Position numbers and translations under genes: made by a program
NCBI GenBank assembly: GCA_039026955.1
Contig: JBCCLH010000011.1
Coordinates: forward strand, 1 to 64,000
Source of the DNA: Kordia sp039026955
Lineage (GTDB): Bacteria; Bacteroidota; Bacteroidia; Flavobacteriales; Flavobacteriaceae
DNA: 64,000 nt
Reading direction: 5' to 3'
The notes under the pieces: generated by a model
The model's database searches: none
What the model was told of the DNA's origin: nothing
What the model saw: only the letters and a program-made list of their open reading frames with translations
Shown here: piece after piece, positions 8,713-17,746 of the stretch
How positions within the stretch are numbered: position 1 is the stretch's first letter
How the letters are laid out: the number at the start of each line of letters is the position of its first letter

Positions 8713-9417
8713 ATGCAGAAAAAGAACTATTCATACATCGGAATTGCGTTTATCATTTTGGTCTTTGGGATCATATTTGTGCCTAGAATTGTAGACAAAA
8801 TACAAAAAGGAGAAACGATTGAAAAAGATCGTATGAACATCGTAGGTTCAGAGCGAAATTCAAAACTAATGTATCTCAAAATCGATGGGAAAGCACGCAG
8901 AGTTCCAGAATTTGTATTTACAAATCAAGACAGTTTAGAAATCTCAAATCAAGATTTTAACGGAAAAGTAACCGTGATGGAATTTTTCTTTACAACTTGT
9001 CCAACCATCTGTCCTGTAATGAACACGAATATGCGAACGCTCGATGATGAGTTTCATGAAAGAGACGATTTTGCCATTGCTTCCTTTACCATCGATCCAG
9101 AAGTAGATACGCCAAAAGTATTAAAAGAATACGCAGAACGCTATGGCGTAAAATCAATGAACTGGCATTTCTTGACAGGCGATATGGAGAAAATTCACAA
9201 TCTCTCTAAAAAAGGCTTTAACATCCTTGCGGAAATCAATCCAGAGGTAGCAGGCGGATTTGAACACCAAGGATACTTTGCGTTGGTGGATAAAAACGGA
9301 TTCATACGTTCTCGAAGAAACAAAGATGGAAATCTCATGATTTACTATCAAGGAACAGACGAGAAAGAAATAGAAATGTTGAAGCAAGACATTAAAAATT
9401 TACTAGAAGAAGAATAA
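8713..9417 (+). CDS. SCO family copper chaperone / thiol reductase
   Basis: 234 residues: an N-terminal membrane anchor (YIGIAFIILVFGIIFVP) and a thioredoxin-like domain with the copper-binding CxxxC motif in TTCPTICPVM (about residue 96). A His at GGFEHQGYFALVDKNG, in the region of the conserved SCO ligand, completes the site. SCO proteins deliver copper or reducing power to the CuA site of oxidase subunit II. It sits in a tight operon with the Cys-less homologue upstream and DUF420 downstream, immediately after the oxidase genes. Confidence 0.9.
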   Translation: MQKKNYSYIGIAFIILVFGIIFVPRIVDKIQKGETIEKDRMNIVGSERNSKLMYLKIDGKARRVPEFVFTNQDSLEISNQDFNGKVTVMEFFFTTCPTICPVMNTNMRTLDDEFHERDDFAIASFTIDPEVDTPKVLKEYAERYGVKSMNWHFLTGDMEKIHNLSKKGFNILAEINPEVAGGFEHQGYFALVDKNGFIRSRRNKDGNLMIYYQGTDEKEIEMLKQDIKNLLEEE

Positions 9418-9425
9418 GCAAGACT

Positions 9426-9989
9426 ATGGAGGTGACAAACGATATAGAAAAGAAATATAAAAAGTGGATTGTTGCATTATCAATTACGATTCCACTCGTA
9501 GTAGCTATTTTATTTGGTGTGAAGTTGGAAGGCGTAGAACCATTAATGTTTTTGCCACCAATCTACGCAACGATTAACGGAATTACAGCGGTTCTATTAA
9601 TCGCGGCAGTCATTGCCATCAAAAACAAAAAAATAAAGCTGCACGAAAGCCTAATGAAAATCTGTATCGGACTTTCAGTAGCGTTCTTGGCGATGTATGT
9701 AGCCTATCACATGACTTCTGAATCAACCAAATTCGGAAATCCAGATGCACTGATGCGCGGCGTGTATTTCTTTATCTTGATCACACACATTGCGTTAAGT
9801 ATCGCGATCATTCCATTAGTGTTGATTACCTATGTAAAAGCATTGGCAAAACGATTTGATAAACACAAAAAGATCGCTAAAATCACCTTTCCAATTTGGT
9901 TGTACGTAGCGGTGACAGGAGTTGTAGTATATTTGATGATTTCCCCATATTACAAAACCGCTACAGAAGTAGCAAATGCCATTCAATAA
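9426..9989 (+). CDS. DUF420 family membrane protein
   Basis: 187 residues, about five hydrophobic helices. The sequence has the family pattern of conserved His in membrane context (KLHESLMKI, YVAYHMTSES, ILITHIALSI). DUF420 includes CtaM-type proteins needed for oxidase maturation in Gram-positives, so a role in oxidase assembly is likely. The stop overlaps the next start (TAATG). Confidence 0.85.
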   Translation: MEVTNDIEKKYKKWIVALSITIPLVVAILFGVKLEGVEPLMFLPPIYATINGITAVLLIAAVIAIKNKKIKLHESLMKICIGLSVAFLAMYVAYHMTSESTKFGNPDALMRGVYFFILITHIALSIAIIPLVLITYVKALAKRFDKHKKIAKITFPIWLYVAVTGVVVYLMISPYYKTATEVANAIQ

Positions 9990-10222
9990 TGAAGAAAAAA
10001 CATGTCATATTCGTCTTATTACTATTACTTTGTGTAGTTTCCATGGATGCGCAATGTGCCATGTGTAGAGCGGTTTTAGAATCAGAAGCTGATCTGTCAC
10101 AGGCAAAAGGTGTCAATAACGGAATCGTATACCTCATGGCAATTCCTTATATCCTAGTAGCAATCACAGGATTTTACATCTATAAAGTCTTCAATAAAAA
10201 GGAAACCACAAAAAAAATATAA
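9989..10222 (+). CDS. Small CxxC membrane protein
   Basis: 77 residues starting at the ATG that overlaps the DUF420 stop (TAATG), a coupling that decides the start. The signal or first helix (VIFVLLLLLCVVSMDAQ) is followed directly by CAMCRAVLES, then a helix (IVYLMAIPYILVAITGFYIY) and a basic tail. The periplasmic CxxC suggests a redox or metal role alongside SCO. The protein is small and I have no family name for it. Confidence 0.75.
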   Translation: MKKKHVIFVLLLLLCVVSMDAQCAMCRAVLESEADLSQAKGVNNGIVYLMAIPYILVAITGFYIYKVFNKKETTKKI

Positions 10223-10349
10223 TTTCTTGTAACGAAATCAGATTTAGGTAGTCTTATACATATCAATCAAAAAATAAGATTAACACAATATTAATAACAC
10301 ATATTGTTGCAAATATGTAATATTGCGTTAACAAAATACCTAACCATCT

Positions 10350-11051
10350 ATGATTCAGATTAAGGAATTACACAAGTCCTATCGTATGGGAAGTAACTCG
10401 CTTCACGTACTCAAAGGAATCAACCTTGACATAAAAGAAGGAGAATTTGTATCTATTATGGGTTCTTCGGGTTCAGGAAAATCTACACTACTCAACATTA
10501 TCGGAATGTTAGACGAATCTGATGAAGGTTCGTACGTTCTAGACAATGTCCCGATTAAAAATTTAAGCGAAAAGAAAGCGGCGATCTATCGAAACAAATT
10601 CTTAGGTTTCATCTTTCAATCGTTCAACTTGATCAACTATAAAAATGCGGCAGAAAATGTGGCATTGCCTTTATACTATCAAGGCGTTTCGCGAAAAATC
10701 AGAAAAGAAAAATCATTATACTATCTTGAAAAAGTGGGACTCGCCGATTGGGCACATCACTTGCCAAATGAGCTTTCAGGAGGACAAAAACAGCGTGTAG
10801 CGATTGCGCGTGCTTTGGCTTCTGAACCAAAAGTATTGCTAGCCGATGAGCCAACAGGAGCGTTAGACACGAAAACTTCTTATGAAGTGATGGACTTTTT
10901 ACAAGGGATTAATGATGAAGGAAAAACCATTCTTGTCGTTACACACGAACCAGACATTGCCGATATGACCAAGCGTATTGTGCAATTAAAAGACGGAATC
11001 ATTGAGCAAGACAAATTCGTTGAACAAGTAAGAGCTTCAGAACATGTTTGA
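10350..11051 (+). CDS. ABC transporter ATP-binding protein, MacB/LolD type
   Basis: 233 residues with a complete ATPase: Walker A GSSGSGKST (about 38-46), signature LSGGQKQR (about 142), Walker B VLLADEPTGALD and the H-loop VVTHEP. It belongs to the LolD/MacB group that powers mechanotransmission exporters. Its end overlaps the first permease start by 8 bases, showing translational coupling. The operon continues with a second permease, an adaptor and a TolC-like channel. Confidence 0.93.
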   Translation: MIQIKELHKSYRMGSNSLHVLKGINLDIKEGEFVSIMGSSGSGKSTLLNIIGMLDESDEGSYVLDNVPIKNLSEKKAAIYRNKFLGFIFQSFNLINYKNAAENVALPLYYQGVSRKIRKEKSLYYLEKVGLADWAHHLPNELSGGQKQRVAIARALASEPKVLLADEPTGALDTKTSYEVMDFLQGINDEGKTILVVTHEPDIADMTKRIVQLKDGIIEQDKFVEQVRASEHV

Positions 11052-12276
11052 TTTAGATCGCTGGCGAGAAATATTCCAAACTATCAATAAAAACAAACTA
11101 AGAACACTCTTGGCAGGTTTCACGGTGACGCTTGGAATCTTAATTTTCACGATTCTTTTCGGAATGGGAAACGGTCTCAAAAATACATTCTATGAAGAAT
11201 TTCAAGATGATGCGCAAAATACGATCTTTATCTATCCAGGATTTGCCAAAAAACCATTCAAAGGCTACAAAGAAAACAGACGCATCGAGTTTGAAAATGA
11301 AGATATTGAATTCTTAAAACAAAAATTCGCAGGACGTATTGATCATATTACAGCACGTATTTACAAAGGTGTTACGGCAAAATACAAAAACGAATATGGA
11401 AATTACAATGTACGCGCAGTGCATCCGTCACATCAATACCTAGAAAAAACAGCTATTGAAAAAGGGCGATTTGTCAATCAAAATGACATCAAAACCGACG
11501 CAAGAGTTGCTGTGATTGGGCGTTTGGTCGCAAAAGATTTATTTGCCGAAGAAGATCCTATCGGGAAATATTTCAGTCTCGATAAAATCATTTACCGCAT
11601 TGTCGGCGTATTCAGCGATGAAGGTAGTGGAGACAATGAAGAACGAAACATTTACACGCCAGTAAGTACGACACAATTGATCTACAAAAACACTGAAAAA
11701 GTTGATCAAATCAACTTGATGTATGACATCACTATCGGAGCAAATGGCGCTAGAAGACTTTCAGAAGAAATCGAAAAAGCACTAAAAAACAAGCACAACA
11801 TTGCACCAAGTGATCAAAATGGAATCTATGTGCGAAACAATGTAGAAGATTTAGAAGACACCTTGCAATTCGCCAGTCTATTACAAATCATTGTACTTTG
11901 GATCGGGATCGGAACCTTGTTTGCTGGTGTTATCGGAATCAGCAATATCATGGTATACATCGTGAAAGAGCGTACCAAAGAACTCGGAATTCGAAAAGCC
12001 CTAGGAGCCAAACCAGGTTCTGTAATCGCTATGATTTTACAAGAAACCATTGTAGTAACACTCATATTTGGATACATCGGACTCTTAATTGGGAATTTTG
12101 TACTCAATTCTATGGGCGATAAACTAAAAGATTGGTTTATCACCAATCCGAGTGTAAGCCAAGGAACCATTATCGGCGCGACTATCATTTTGGTCATTTC
12201 TGGATTAATTGCAGGATACATTCCTGCCCGAAGAGCTGCCAGAGTAAAACCGATTGTAGCACTAAGAGACGAATAA
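11044..12276 (+). CDS. MacB/FtsX-type ABC permease 1
   Basis: 410 residues. One N-terminal helix (TLLAGFTVTLGILIFTILFG), a large periplasmic domain of about 230 residues (MacB-PCD) and three C-terminal helices with the FtsX signature ERTKELGIRKALGA. It lacks a fused ATPase, unlike E. coli MacB, because the ATPase is the separate upstream gene. It is homologous to the next gene, so the two probably form a heterodimer. Confidence 0.9.
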   Translation: MFDLDRWREIFQTINKNKLRTLLAGFTVTLGILIFTILFGMGNGLKNTFYEEFQDDAQNTIFIYPGFAKKPFKGYKENRRIEFENEDIEFLKQKFAGRIDHITARIYKGVTAKYKNEYGNYNVRAVHPSHQYLEKTAIEKGRFVNQNDIKTDARVAVIGRLVAKDLFAEEDPIGKYFSLDKIIYRIVGVFSDEGSGDNEERNIYTPVSTTQLIYKNTEKVDQINLMYDITIGANGARRLSEEIEKALKNKHNIAPSDQNGIYVRNNVEDLEDTLQFASLLQIIVLWIGIGTLFAGVIGISNIMVYIVKERTKELGIRKALGAKPGSVIAMILQETIVVTLIFGYIGLLIGNFVLNSMGDKLKDWFITNPSVSQGTIIGATIILVISGLIAGYIPARRAARVKPIVALRDE

Positions 12277-12294
12277 AAAGAACCGAGAAACAAC

Positions 12295-13554
12295 ATGAAA
12301 TTTATATTTACAAGAGATACTTGGCAAGAAATTTTCGGAACCATTCGTAAAAACAAATTACGAACGGCGATCACTATTATTGGTGTTTTTTGGGGAATTC
12401 TACTCTTTATTGCCTTACAAGGAGCTGCCAAAGGAATGGAAAATGGTTTTGACTACACATTCAAAGATTTAGCAACAAACAGTATCTTCCTTTGGGGACA
12501 ACAAACTGGGATTCCGTATGGCGGATACAACAGAAACCGCCGAATCCGCTTAGAATTGAGTGATACCTATCGAATCGCCAATCAGGTAGAAGGTGTACAA
12601 TTTGTAGCACCGCGAAATGCAAAAGGTGTGTTTGGAGATGCGCCGCCTTTAGTGGTGAACAAACTCAAATCAGGAAACTATCAAGTATTTGGCGACTATC
12701 CAATCATTGACAAAGTTTCCAAAAAGAAACTTAGAAAAGGACGCTTCCTAAACGAAAAAGACATTACAGACAAGCGTAAAATATGTGTCATTGGAGAACG
12801 TGTGGAAAAAGAACTCTTTGAAAAAGACGAAAATCCAATAGGACAATACATTAAATTAAATGATATCTACTTTCAGGTAGTTGGTGTCTACAAAAGAAAC
12901 AATACAGACTTCTTTGAAGGCGACGATTCTATCTTTATTCCATTCACAACATTCAAGCAAGTATTCAATACAGGAAATCGAATCGGTTGGATGGTCATTG
13001 CAGGATATCCACAAGAAGACATCGTAGCCATTGAAAACAAAACAAAAACATTGCTCAAAAGAAGATATACAGTACATCCAAATGACGAAAGAGCGTTTGG
13101 AGCAGCGAACTTTGGGGAAATGTTTGGTAAAATAACAGGCTTTGTCAAAGGATTAAAGTTTACAGCATTAATCGTGGGAATTGCTACCATTCTAGCAGGC
13201 GTTATTGCGATTGGAAACATCTTACTGATTACAGTTAAGGAGCGTACCAAAGAAATCGGAATCAGACGTGCTTTAGGAGCAAAGCCAGGAGAAATTCGTG
13301 GACAAATCATCTTAGAATCTGTGTTTTTAACTCTAACTGCAGGATTACTAGGAATCATGGTGGGCGGATTATTGCTGTCATTAATCAACAATTTGACACA
13401 AGATTTGGATTTTCCATTCATCAATCCAACAGTAAGTTTACAATATATCTCATTCGCAGTAGCAATCATGGTCATATTGGGAACATTAATTGGACTCATA
13501 CCCGCGCAACGTGCGGTAAGTATTCGACCTATAGAAGCATTACGAGAAGAATAA
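12295..13554 (+). CDS. MacB/FtsX-type ABC permease 2
   Basis: 419 residues with the same architecture as permease 1: an N-terminal helix (AITIIGVFWGILLFIALQG), a periplasmic domain and the signature ERTKEIGIRRALGAKPGE before two more helices. It starts 18 bases after permease 1. The ends of both proteins (ARVKPIVALRDE, SIRPIEALREE) are alike, showing duplication. Confidence 0.9.
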   Translation: MKFIFTRDTWQEIFGTIRKNKLRTAITIIGVFWGILLFIALQGAAKGMENGFDYTFKDLATNSIFLWGQQTGIPYGGYNRNRRIRLELSDTYRIANQVEGVQFVAPRNAKGVFGDAPPLVVNKLKSGNYQVFGDYPIIDKVSKKKLRKGRFLNEKDITDKRKICVIGERVEKELFEKDENPIGQYIKLNDIYFQVVGVYKRNNTDFFEGDDSIFIPFTTFKQVFNTGNRIGWMVIAGYPQEDIVAIENKTKTLLKRRYTVHPNDERAFGAANFGEMFGKITGFVKGLKFTALIVGIATILAGVIAIGNILLITVKERTKEIGIRRALGAKPGEIRGQIILESVFLTLTAGLLGIMVGGLLLSLINNLTQDLDFPFINPTVSLQYISFAVAIMVILGTLIGLIPAQRAVSIRPIEALREE

Positions 13555-13594
13555 TAACATACATCAATCACATATAAATTAAGAATCAACAAAA

Positions 13595-14755
13595 ATGAAG
13601 AAAGTTTTAAAAATCCTATTAATACTCCTAATCTTAGTAGGAACATTTTACGCGGGAACATACTTTGTAAATACGAATGAAAAAAATATAGAAGTTTTTG
13701 AAACAACGACGGCTTTTAAAGATACCATTATTGAAAAAACAGTAGCTGCCGGAACGGTAATTCCAGAAGATGAAGTGGAAATTAAACCACAAATCTCAGG
13801 AATTATTGAAAAGATTTTTGTAGAAGAAGGCGATAAAATTCAAACAGGAGATCTTATAGCTAGAATTAAAGTAGTACCAAACGAACAATCGTTAAACAGT
13901 GCGAGAAACCGTATCAAAAACTCGCAAATTGTCTTAGACAACTCTAAAATTGCGTACGACAGAAATAAAACATTATTTGACAAAGGCATCATTTCAAGTC
14001 AGCAATTTGAAGGTTCGGAACTTGCATACAATCAAGCAAGACAAGAATTACGCAATGCACAAAGCGATTTGCAAATCATCAAAAAAGGTTCTGTAGGTGG
14101 TACGGCTGCCAATACTAACATTCGTGCAACGGTATCAGGAACGATTTTAGTGATTCCTGTAAAAGAAGGAGATCAAGTTATTGAAAGTAACACCTTTAAC
14201 GCAGGAACAAGTATTGCAACCATTGCTGATTTAAGCAAAATGATTTTTGAAGGAAAAGTAGACGAAGCAGAAGTTGGAAAACTAAAACCAAACTCTGAAT
14301 TGACGGTAAATCTTGGTGCGATAGAAGACAAAGATTTTAAAGCACAGCTTACATTTGTAGCGCCAAAAGGTGTAGAAGAAAGTGGAGCGGTTCAATTTAA
14401 AATAAAAGCAGATGTAGAATTGGATGAAGCCTACTTTATCAGAGCAGGATACAGTGCCAATGCTACGATCGAATTAGGAAAAAAAGAAAATATTCTTGTA
14501 ATTGACGAAGGATTGCTTAGATTCGATGCTGATAACGATGACAAACCGTATGTAGAACTTGAAAAAGGAGAACAAAAATTCGAGCGCCAATACATTGAAG
14601 TTGGAATTTCAGACGGAAAAAATATCGAAATAAAATCAGGGTTAAAAGAAGACGATAAAATCAAAATTTGGAATAAATTCGCTGTTAAGAAAGAAGATAA
14701 AGAAAATAAGGGAGAAGAAGGCGAAAGCAATGACGAAGACGAATCAGACGATTAA
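13595..14755 (+). CDS. Periplasmic adaptor (MacA/HlyD family)
   Basis: 386 residues. An N-terminal anchor helix (ILLILLILVGTFYAGTYF) is followed by a biotinyl-lipoyl half (EIKPQISGIIEKIFVEEGD), a helical hairpin at about 100-160, the second lipoyl half (ATVSGTILVIPVKEGDQV) and beta-barrel domains. The C terminus is a strongly acidic tail (Glu/Asp/Asn-rich, about 25 residues), unusual but plausible as a periplasmic tail. It links the two permeases to the TolC-like channel encoded next. Confidence 0.9.
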   Translation: MKKVLKILLILLILVGTFYAGTYFVNTNEKNIEVFETTTAFKDTIIEKTVAAGTVIPEDEVEIKPQISGIIEKIFVEEGDKIQTGDLIARIKVVPNEQSLNSARNRIKNSQIVLDNSKIAYDRNKTLFDKGIISSQQFEGSELAYNQARQELRNAQSDLQIIKKGSVGGTAANTNIRATVSGTILVIPVKEGDQVIESNTFNAGTSIATIADLSKMIFEGKVDEAEVGKLKPNSELTVNLGAIEDKDFKAQLTFVAPKGVEESGAVQFKIKADVELDEAYFIRAGYSANATIELGKKENILVIDEGLLRFDADNDDKPYVELEKGEQKFERQYIEVGISDGKNIEIKSGLKEDDKIKIWNKFAVKKEDKENKGEEGESNDEDESDD

Positions 14756-14864
14756 AACCGAAAATATAACCATCACACATGAAACATCTACAATTGAAAA
14801 AAGTTATGTGATCTCATGATTCATAAAGATGTTCCATCTGACACCAAAAATTATAAAGTAACAG

Positions 14865-16196
14865 ATGAAAAAAATAAATATAATCATAGTGCTTTTAGTA
14901 GGATTTGTGGCGACTGCTACCGCACAAAAAAAGTGGACGCTTAAAGAATGTGTCGACTATGCGTTGGAAAATAATATCGCCATCAAACAATCACAGCTAG
15001 ATCGACAAAACTCTGAATTGGATAAAAGTGACGCTATAGGAAATTTTTTGCCAACAGCAAATGTCCAAGCATCACACTCTTGGAACATTGGTTTGAGCCA
15101 GAACCCGTTAACAGGTCAGATTGTAACGGCAACACAGCAAAACTCTAGAGGTGCGTTAAATGTAAACGTGGATATTTTCAACGGATTGCAAAATCTGAAC
15201 AGACTTCACAGAGCAAATTTGGCATTACTAGCCAATCAATATCAGCTAGACGATATCAAAGACAATACTTCGCTACAAGTGGTGCAAGCATTTTTACAAA
15301 TCTTATTCAACAAAGAATCGCTCAAAGTATTACAGGCGCAATACGATGTAACGATGGGCGAGTTGAAACGTACCAACGAATTGGTAAAAGAAGGTGTGGT
15401 GCCACGTGGAGATGCCTTAGAAATTGAAGCAAATGCAGCAACACAAGAGCAGCAAATTGTAGCTGCAGAAAATAACTTACGATTGTCTAAAATCTCCTTA
15501 GCACAATTGTTATTATTGAATGATTACGAAACGTTTGACATTGCCGAAGGAAACTACATGATTCCTACAACAACGATTATGGAGAATACGCCGCGTCAAA
15601 TCTTTGAAAAATCATTGGAAGTACGAAACGATGTAAAAATATCAGAAACCAACATTGAATTGGCAGAATACGATTTAAAAATTGCAAAAGGAGCATTATT
15701 GCCAAGTCTTTCAGGATTCTACGGATTCAGCACGACGGTTTTTAATAGTGAATTGTTCCCGACAGATGCATTCTTTGTGCAGGTATCTGACAACAAAAAC
15801 CACTCGTTTGGTGTGCAATTAAACATTCCGATTTTAAACGGATTTAGAAGTAGAAACAATGTGCGTCGTTCAAAAGTGAATATTGAACGTGCGAAGTTCA
15901 ATTTAGAGCAAACGAAAATTGATTTAGAAGCAACGGTAAACCAAGCGTATAATGACACACGTGGAGCTTTAAAAGCGTACGAAGCTGCTGAAAAAACCTT
16001 AGTAGCACGCCGTGAAGCACACAAATACTCTACAGAACGTTTCAATGAAGGCATGATGAACTCGTTTGACTTTAGCCAGTCAAAACAACGTTTGGAAAGT
16101 GCAGAATCAGATGTAGTGCGTACCAAATACGATTACATCTTCCGCTTAAAAATATTAGAATTCTACTTCGGATTGCCATTGACGGATATGAACTAA
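14865..16196 (+). CDS. TolC family outer-membrane channel
   Basis: 443 residues with a signal peptide (IIIVLLVGFVATATAQ). It shows the two-fold TolC repeat of long helices, with starting motif WTLKECVDYALENNIAIKQ and repeat features (FQVSDNKNHSFGVQLNIPILNG-type strand). It is the outer-membrane partner of the exporter encoded from 10350. The 109-base gap after the adaptor shows no terminator, so it is probably co-transcribed. Confidence 0.9.
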   Translation: MKKINIIIVLLVGFVATATAQKKWTLKECVDYALENNIAIKQSQLDRQNSELDKSDAIGNFLPTANVQASHSWNIGLSQNPLTGQIVTATQQNSRGALNVNVDIFNGLQNLNRLHRANLALLANQYQLDDIKDNTSLQVVQAFLQILFNKESLKVLQAQYDVTMGELKRTNELVKEGVVPRGDALEIEANAATQEQQIVAAENNLRLSKISLAQLLLLNDYETFDIAEGNYMIPTTTIMENTPRQIFEKSLEVRNDVKISETNIELAEYDLKIAKGALLPSLSGFYGFSTTVFNSELFPTDAFFVQVSDNKNHSFGVQLNIPILNGFRSRNNVRRSKVNIERAKFNLEQTKIDLEATVNQAYNDTRGALKAYEAAEKTLVARREAHKYSTERFNEGMMNSFDFSQSKQRLESAESDVVRTKYDYIFRLKILEFYFGLPLTDMN

Positions 16197-16199
16197 ACA

Positions 16200-16427
16200 A
16201 TGAGCAGGTCTAGAAAAAAGATTAAAATACGAGCAATTACAACGTCAAAATCTGAAAAGAAAGACAAGCAACAAGCCAATAGAAAGTTACGAAGGATTGT
16301 AAAGCAAAAAGTAAAGTCAGAAGAAACCGAATTGCCAAAATTACGCGAAATTTCAAACGTTTGGGCATTTGACAAAGACGGCAAAATATTCGATGACGAA
16401 ATGACCGAAAAAGACCTTCGTAAGTAA
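16200..16427 (+). CDS. Small basic protein of unknown function
   Basis: 75 residues, starting three bases after the TolC gene. The N-terminal half is very Lys/Arg-rich (SRSRKKIKIRAITTSKSEKK) and the C-terminal half is acidic. There is no signal peptide or helix typical of membranes. The immediate coupling to the exporter operon and the terminator right behind it support a real gene. I do not recognise the family. Confidence 0.6.
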   Translation: MSRSRKKIKIRAITTSKSEKKDKQQANRKLRRIVKQKVKSEETELPKLREISNVWAFDKDGKIFDDEMTEKDLRK

Positions 16428-16444
16428 AACGATACATTCACAAG

Positions 16445-16480
16445 AAAGCATCAACACATAACTAAGTTGATGCTTTTTTT
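16445..16480 (+). terminator. Rho-independent terminator
   Basis: The stem AAAGCATCAAC/GTTGATGCTTT with a 10-base loop and a T run closes the exporter operon. Confidence 0.85.
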
Positions 16481-16549
16481 ATGAATCAGTCTTTGTGTCT
16501 ACAAAAGATTCTGTTACCTTTAAATCAAATCTTAGCAAAAACATAAACA

Positions 16550-17011
16550 ATGAAAGTCATAGCAGGAACTTGGACAGTAAAACTGAATCAGTAACGGAAT
16601 TCATACGCTTATCAAAAGAAGCGGTTGTGGTATCTTCCGCAGAAGAAGGAAATATAATACCAAATCTACTATAAAATGCAACATATAAACTCGTTCATTT
16701 GGCATTCTAATGCCTTGCGATTACTTTCCGTAGCTAAGGCTATGCAAAGTAACCGCGGCGTTTTATAATGCCAAAGCAACTTCGTTTCTAAAGTCGCATT
16801 TTATAGTAGATTTGGTATAAGTTTCAACTTTTCGCAATACAAAATTTTGAATAATACTTTTTTGTTTTTTGAAGAATGGAAAGATCAAGAAGCCATTGAT
16901 TTTCATGTGGCGCAGGACTACTTTAAAACCTTCATGGAGCAAACGGCGAAGCTTATCGCATCAAAACCAATCATAAAAGTATATGAGGTAACTCACATTG
17001 ATGAATTGTGA
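16550..17011 (+). pseudogene. Antibiotic-biosynthesis-monooxygenase-like gene, interrupted
   Basis: The ATG at 16550 reads MKVIAGTWTVKLN, then meets a stop because one base is missing after about 16590. In the next frame the reading continues VTEFIRLSKEA...AEEGNI to 16656. Here a 163-bp palindromic element is inserted. At 16820 the frame resumes SFNFSQYK...FLFFEEWKDQEAIDFH and runs to the TGA at 17009. Joined, the parts give about 108 residues of a YgiN/ABM-type heme-oxygenase-like monooxygenase (the EEWxxxEAxxxH region is typical). Two lesions make it a pseudogene. Confidence 0.85.
16657..16819 (+). repeat. Palindromic element family B, copy 1
   Basis: 163 bp. The outer arms ATACCAAATCTACTATAAAATGC and GCATTTTATAGTAGATTTGG are reverse complements. 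Inner stems include TTTGGCATT/AATGCCAAA, with a central core near CCGTAGCTAAGGCTATGC. It lies inside the monooxygenase pseudogene. The flanking TATA (16653-16656 and 16816-16819) could be a target duplication. Two further copies of the same 163-bp length occur at 19944 and 62874 in the same orientation. MITE-like and non-coding. Confidence 0.85.
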
Positions 17012-17746
17012 GAATGTTTTTTGAATTAAGATGACCTCACTTCGATTCGTCATCACGAGGAACGCTAGTGACGCGGTGATCTGTTTATCGTGAAAAATAC
17101 TTTTTATTTGAAGTCACAGATTACCACTCTCCAATCAAGTTGGAGATCGCAATGAATCTATCATAGATTTTATCATTGAAATTGAACTCAAAATTGAATC
17201 TGAAACACCAAACGTCAGTTCGAGTGTTTTTTACGCATTAAAACGTAGTAAAAAATATATCGAGAACAGCTATGAATTCTTCTAATTTATAAGTTTATGA
17301 GTTTATGAGTTGATAAGTTTAGTTAATTCAAAATTCAACATTTAGCATTTAAAATTTAGAGTTTCCAAGTGCTTCTCGATACATCCTGAATCAAGTTCAG
17401 GACACTCGAAGTGACGTTTATTTTAATGTAACAACTTGATAATTTGAAAATATACCAATGGCGATTTTGCTTCTATTACAAATATTGTAATAATTTACAC
17501 TTTCAGATTTCTAAACCAAAAATCAAAACTTTTCTGTAAAATCGCTTGCTTTTGTCATAGAAATCTAAATGATGTCTTGGTTAATGATCAATTCGTGTAT
17601 CCATAGTGAAAATAATACGCAGAAGTACATAAGCTTAAAAATTTAGTTTGGAACCAATTCAAAATTTAACATTCAAAATTCAACATCTAAAATGTAGACT
17701 TTTTATCAAAATCCCTCGTATTTTTGCAAAAAAATAAATAATCTCA
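17012..17746. other. Gene-free region with dispersed short repeats
   Basis: No gene was recognised. It contains several degenerate palindromic pieces of kinds common between flavobacterial genes: cgtcatcacgaggaacg with gtgacgcggtgatctg (about 17050-17085), a gtcagttcgagtg / atatcgagaac pair (about 17215-17270), and atcctgaatcaagttcagga with cactcgaagtgacg (17383-17416). There are also AT-rich word repeats (aattcaaaattcaacattta, twice, near 17330 and 17660). TATTTTTG at 17719-17726 may be the tsaB -7 box. The region looks like a graveyard of mobile palindromes. Confidence 0.55.

Noticed and set aside
11826..12431. Minus-strand frame of 201 codons across the permease 1/permease 2 junction
   Set aside because: Antisense to coding sequence of both permeases, no recognisable domain, no promoter. 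An artefact of AT-rich codon use.
12888..13706. Minus-strand open frame of 272 codons opposite the second ABC permease
   Set aside because: It lies fully antisense to a well-supported permease with conserved FtsX motifs. Its translation shows no family features and the composition mirrors the true gene.
16200..16441. Minus-strand frames (82 and 66 codons) opposite the small basic gene
   Set aside because: They cross the terminator hairpin and are antisense to a gene tightly linked to the exporter operon.
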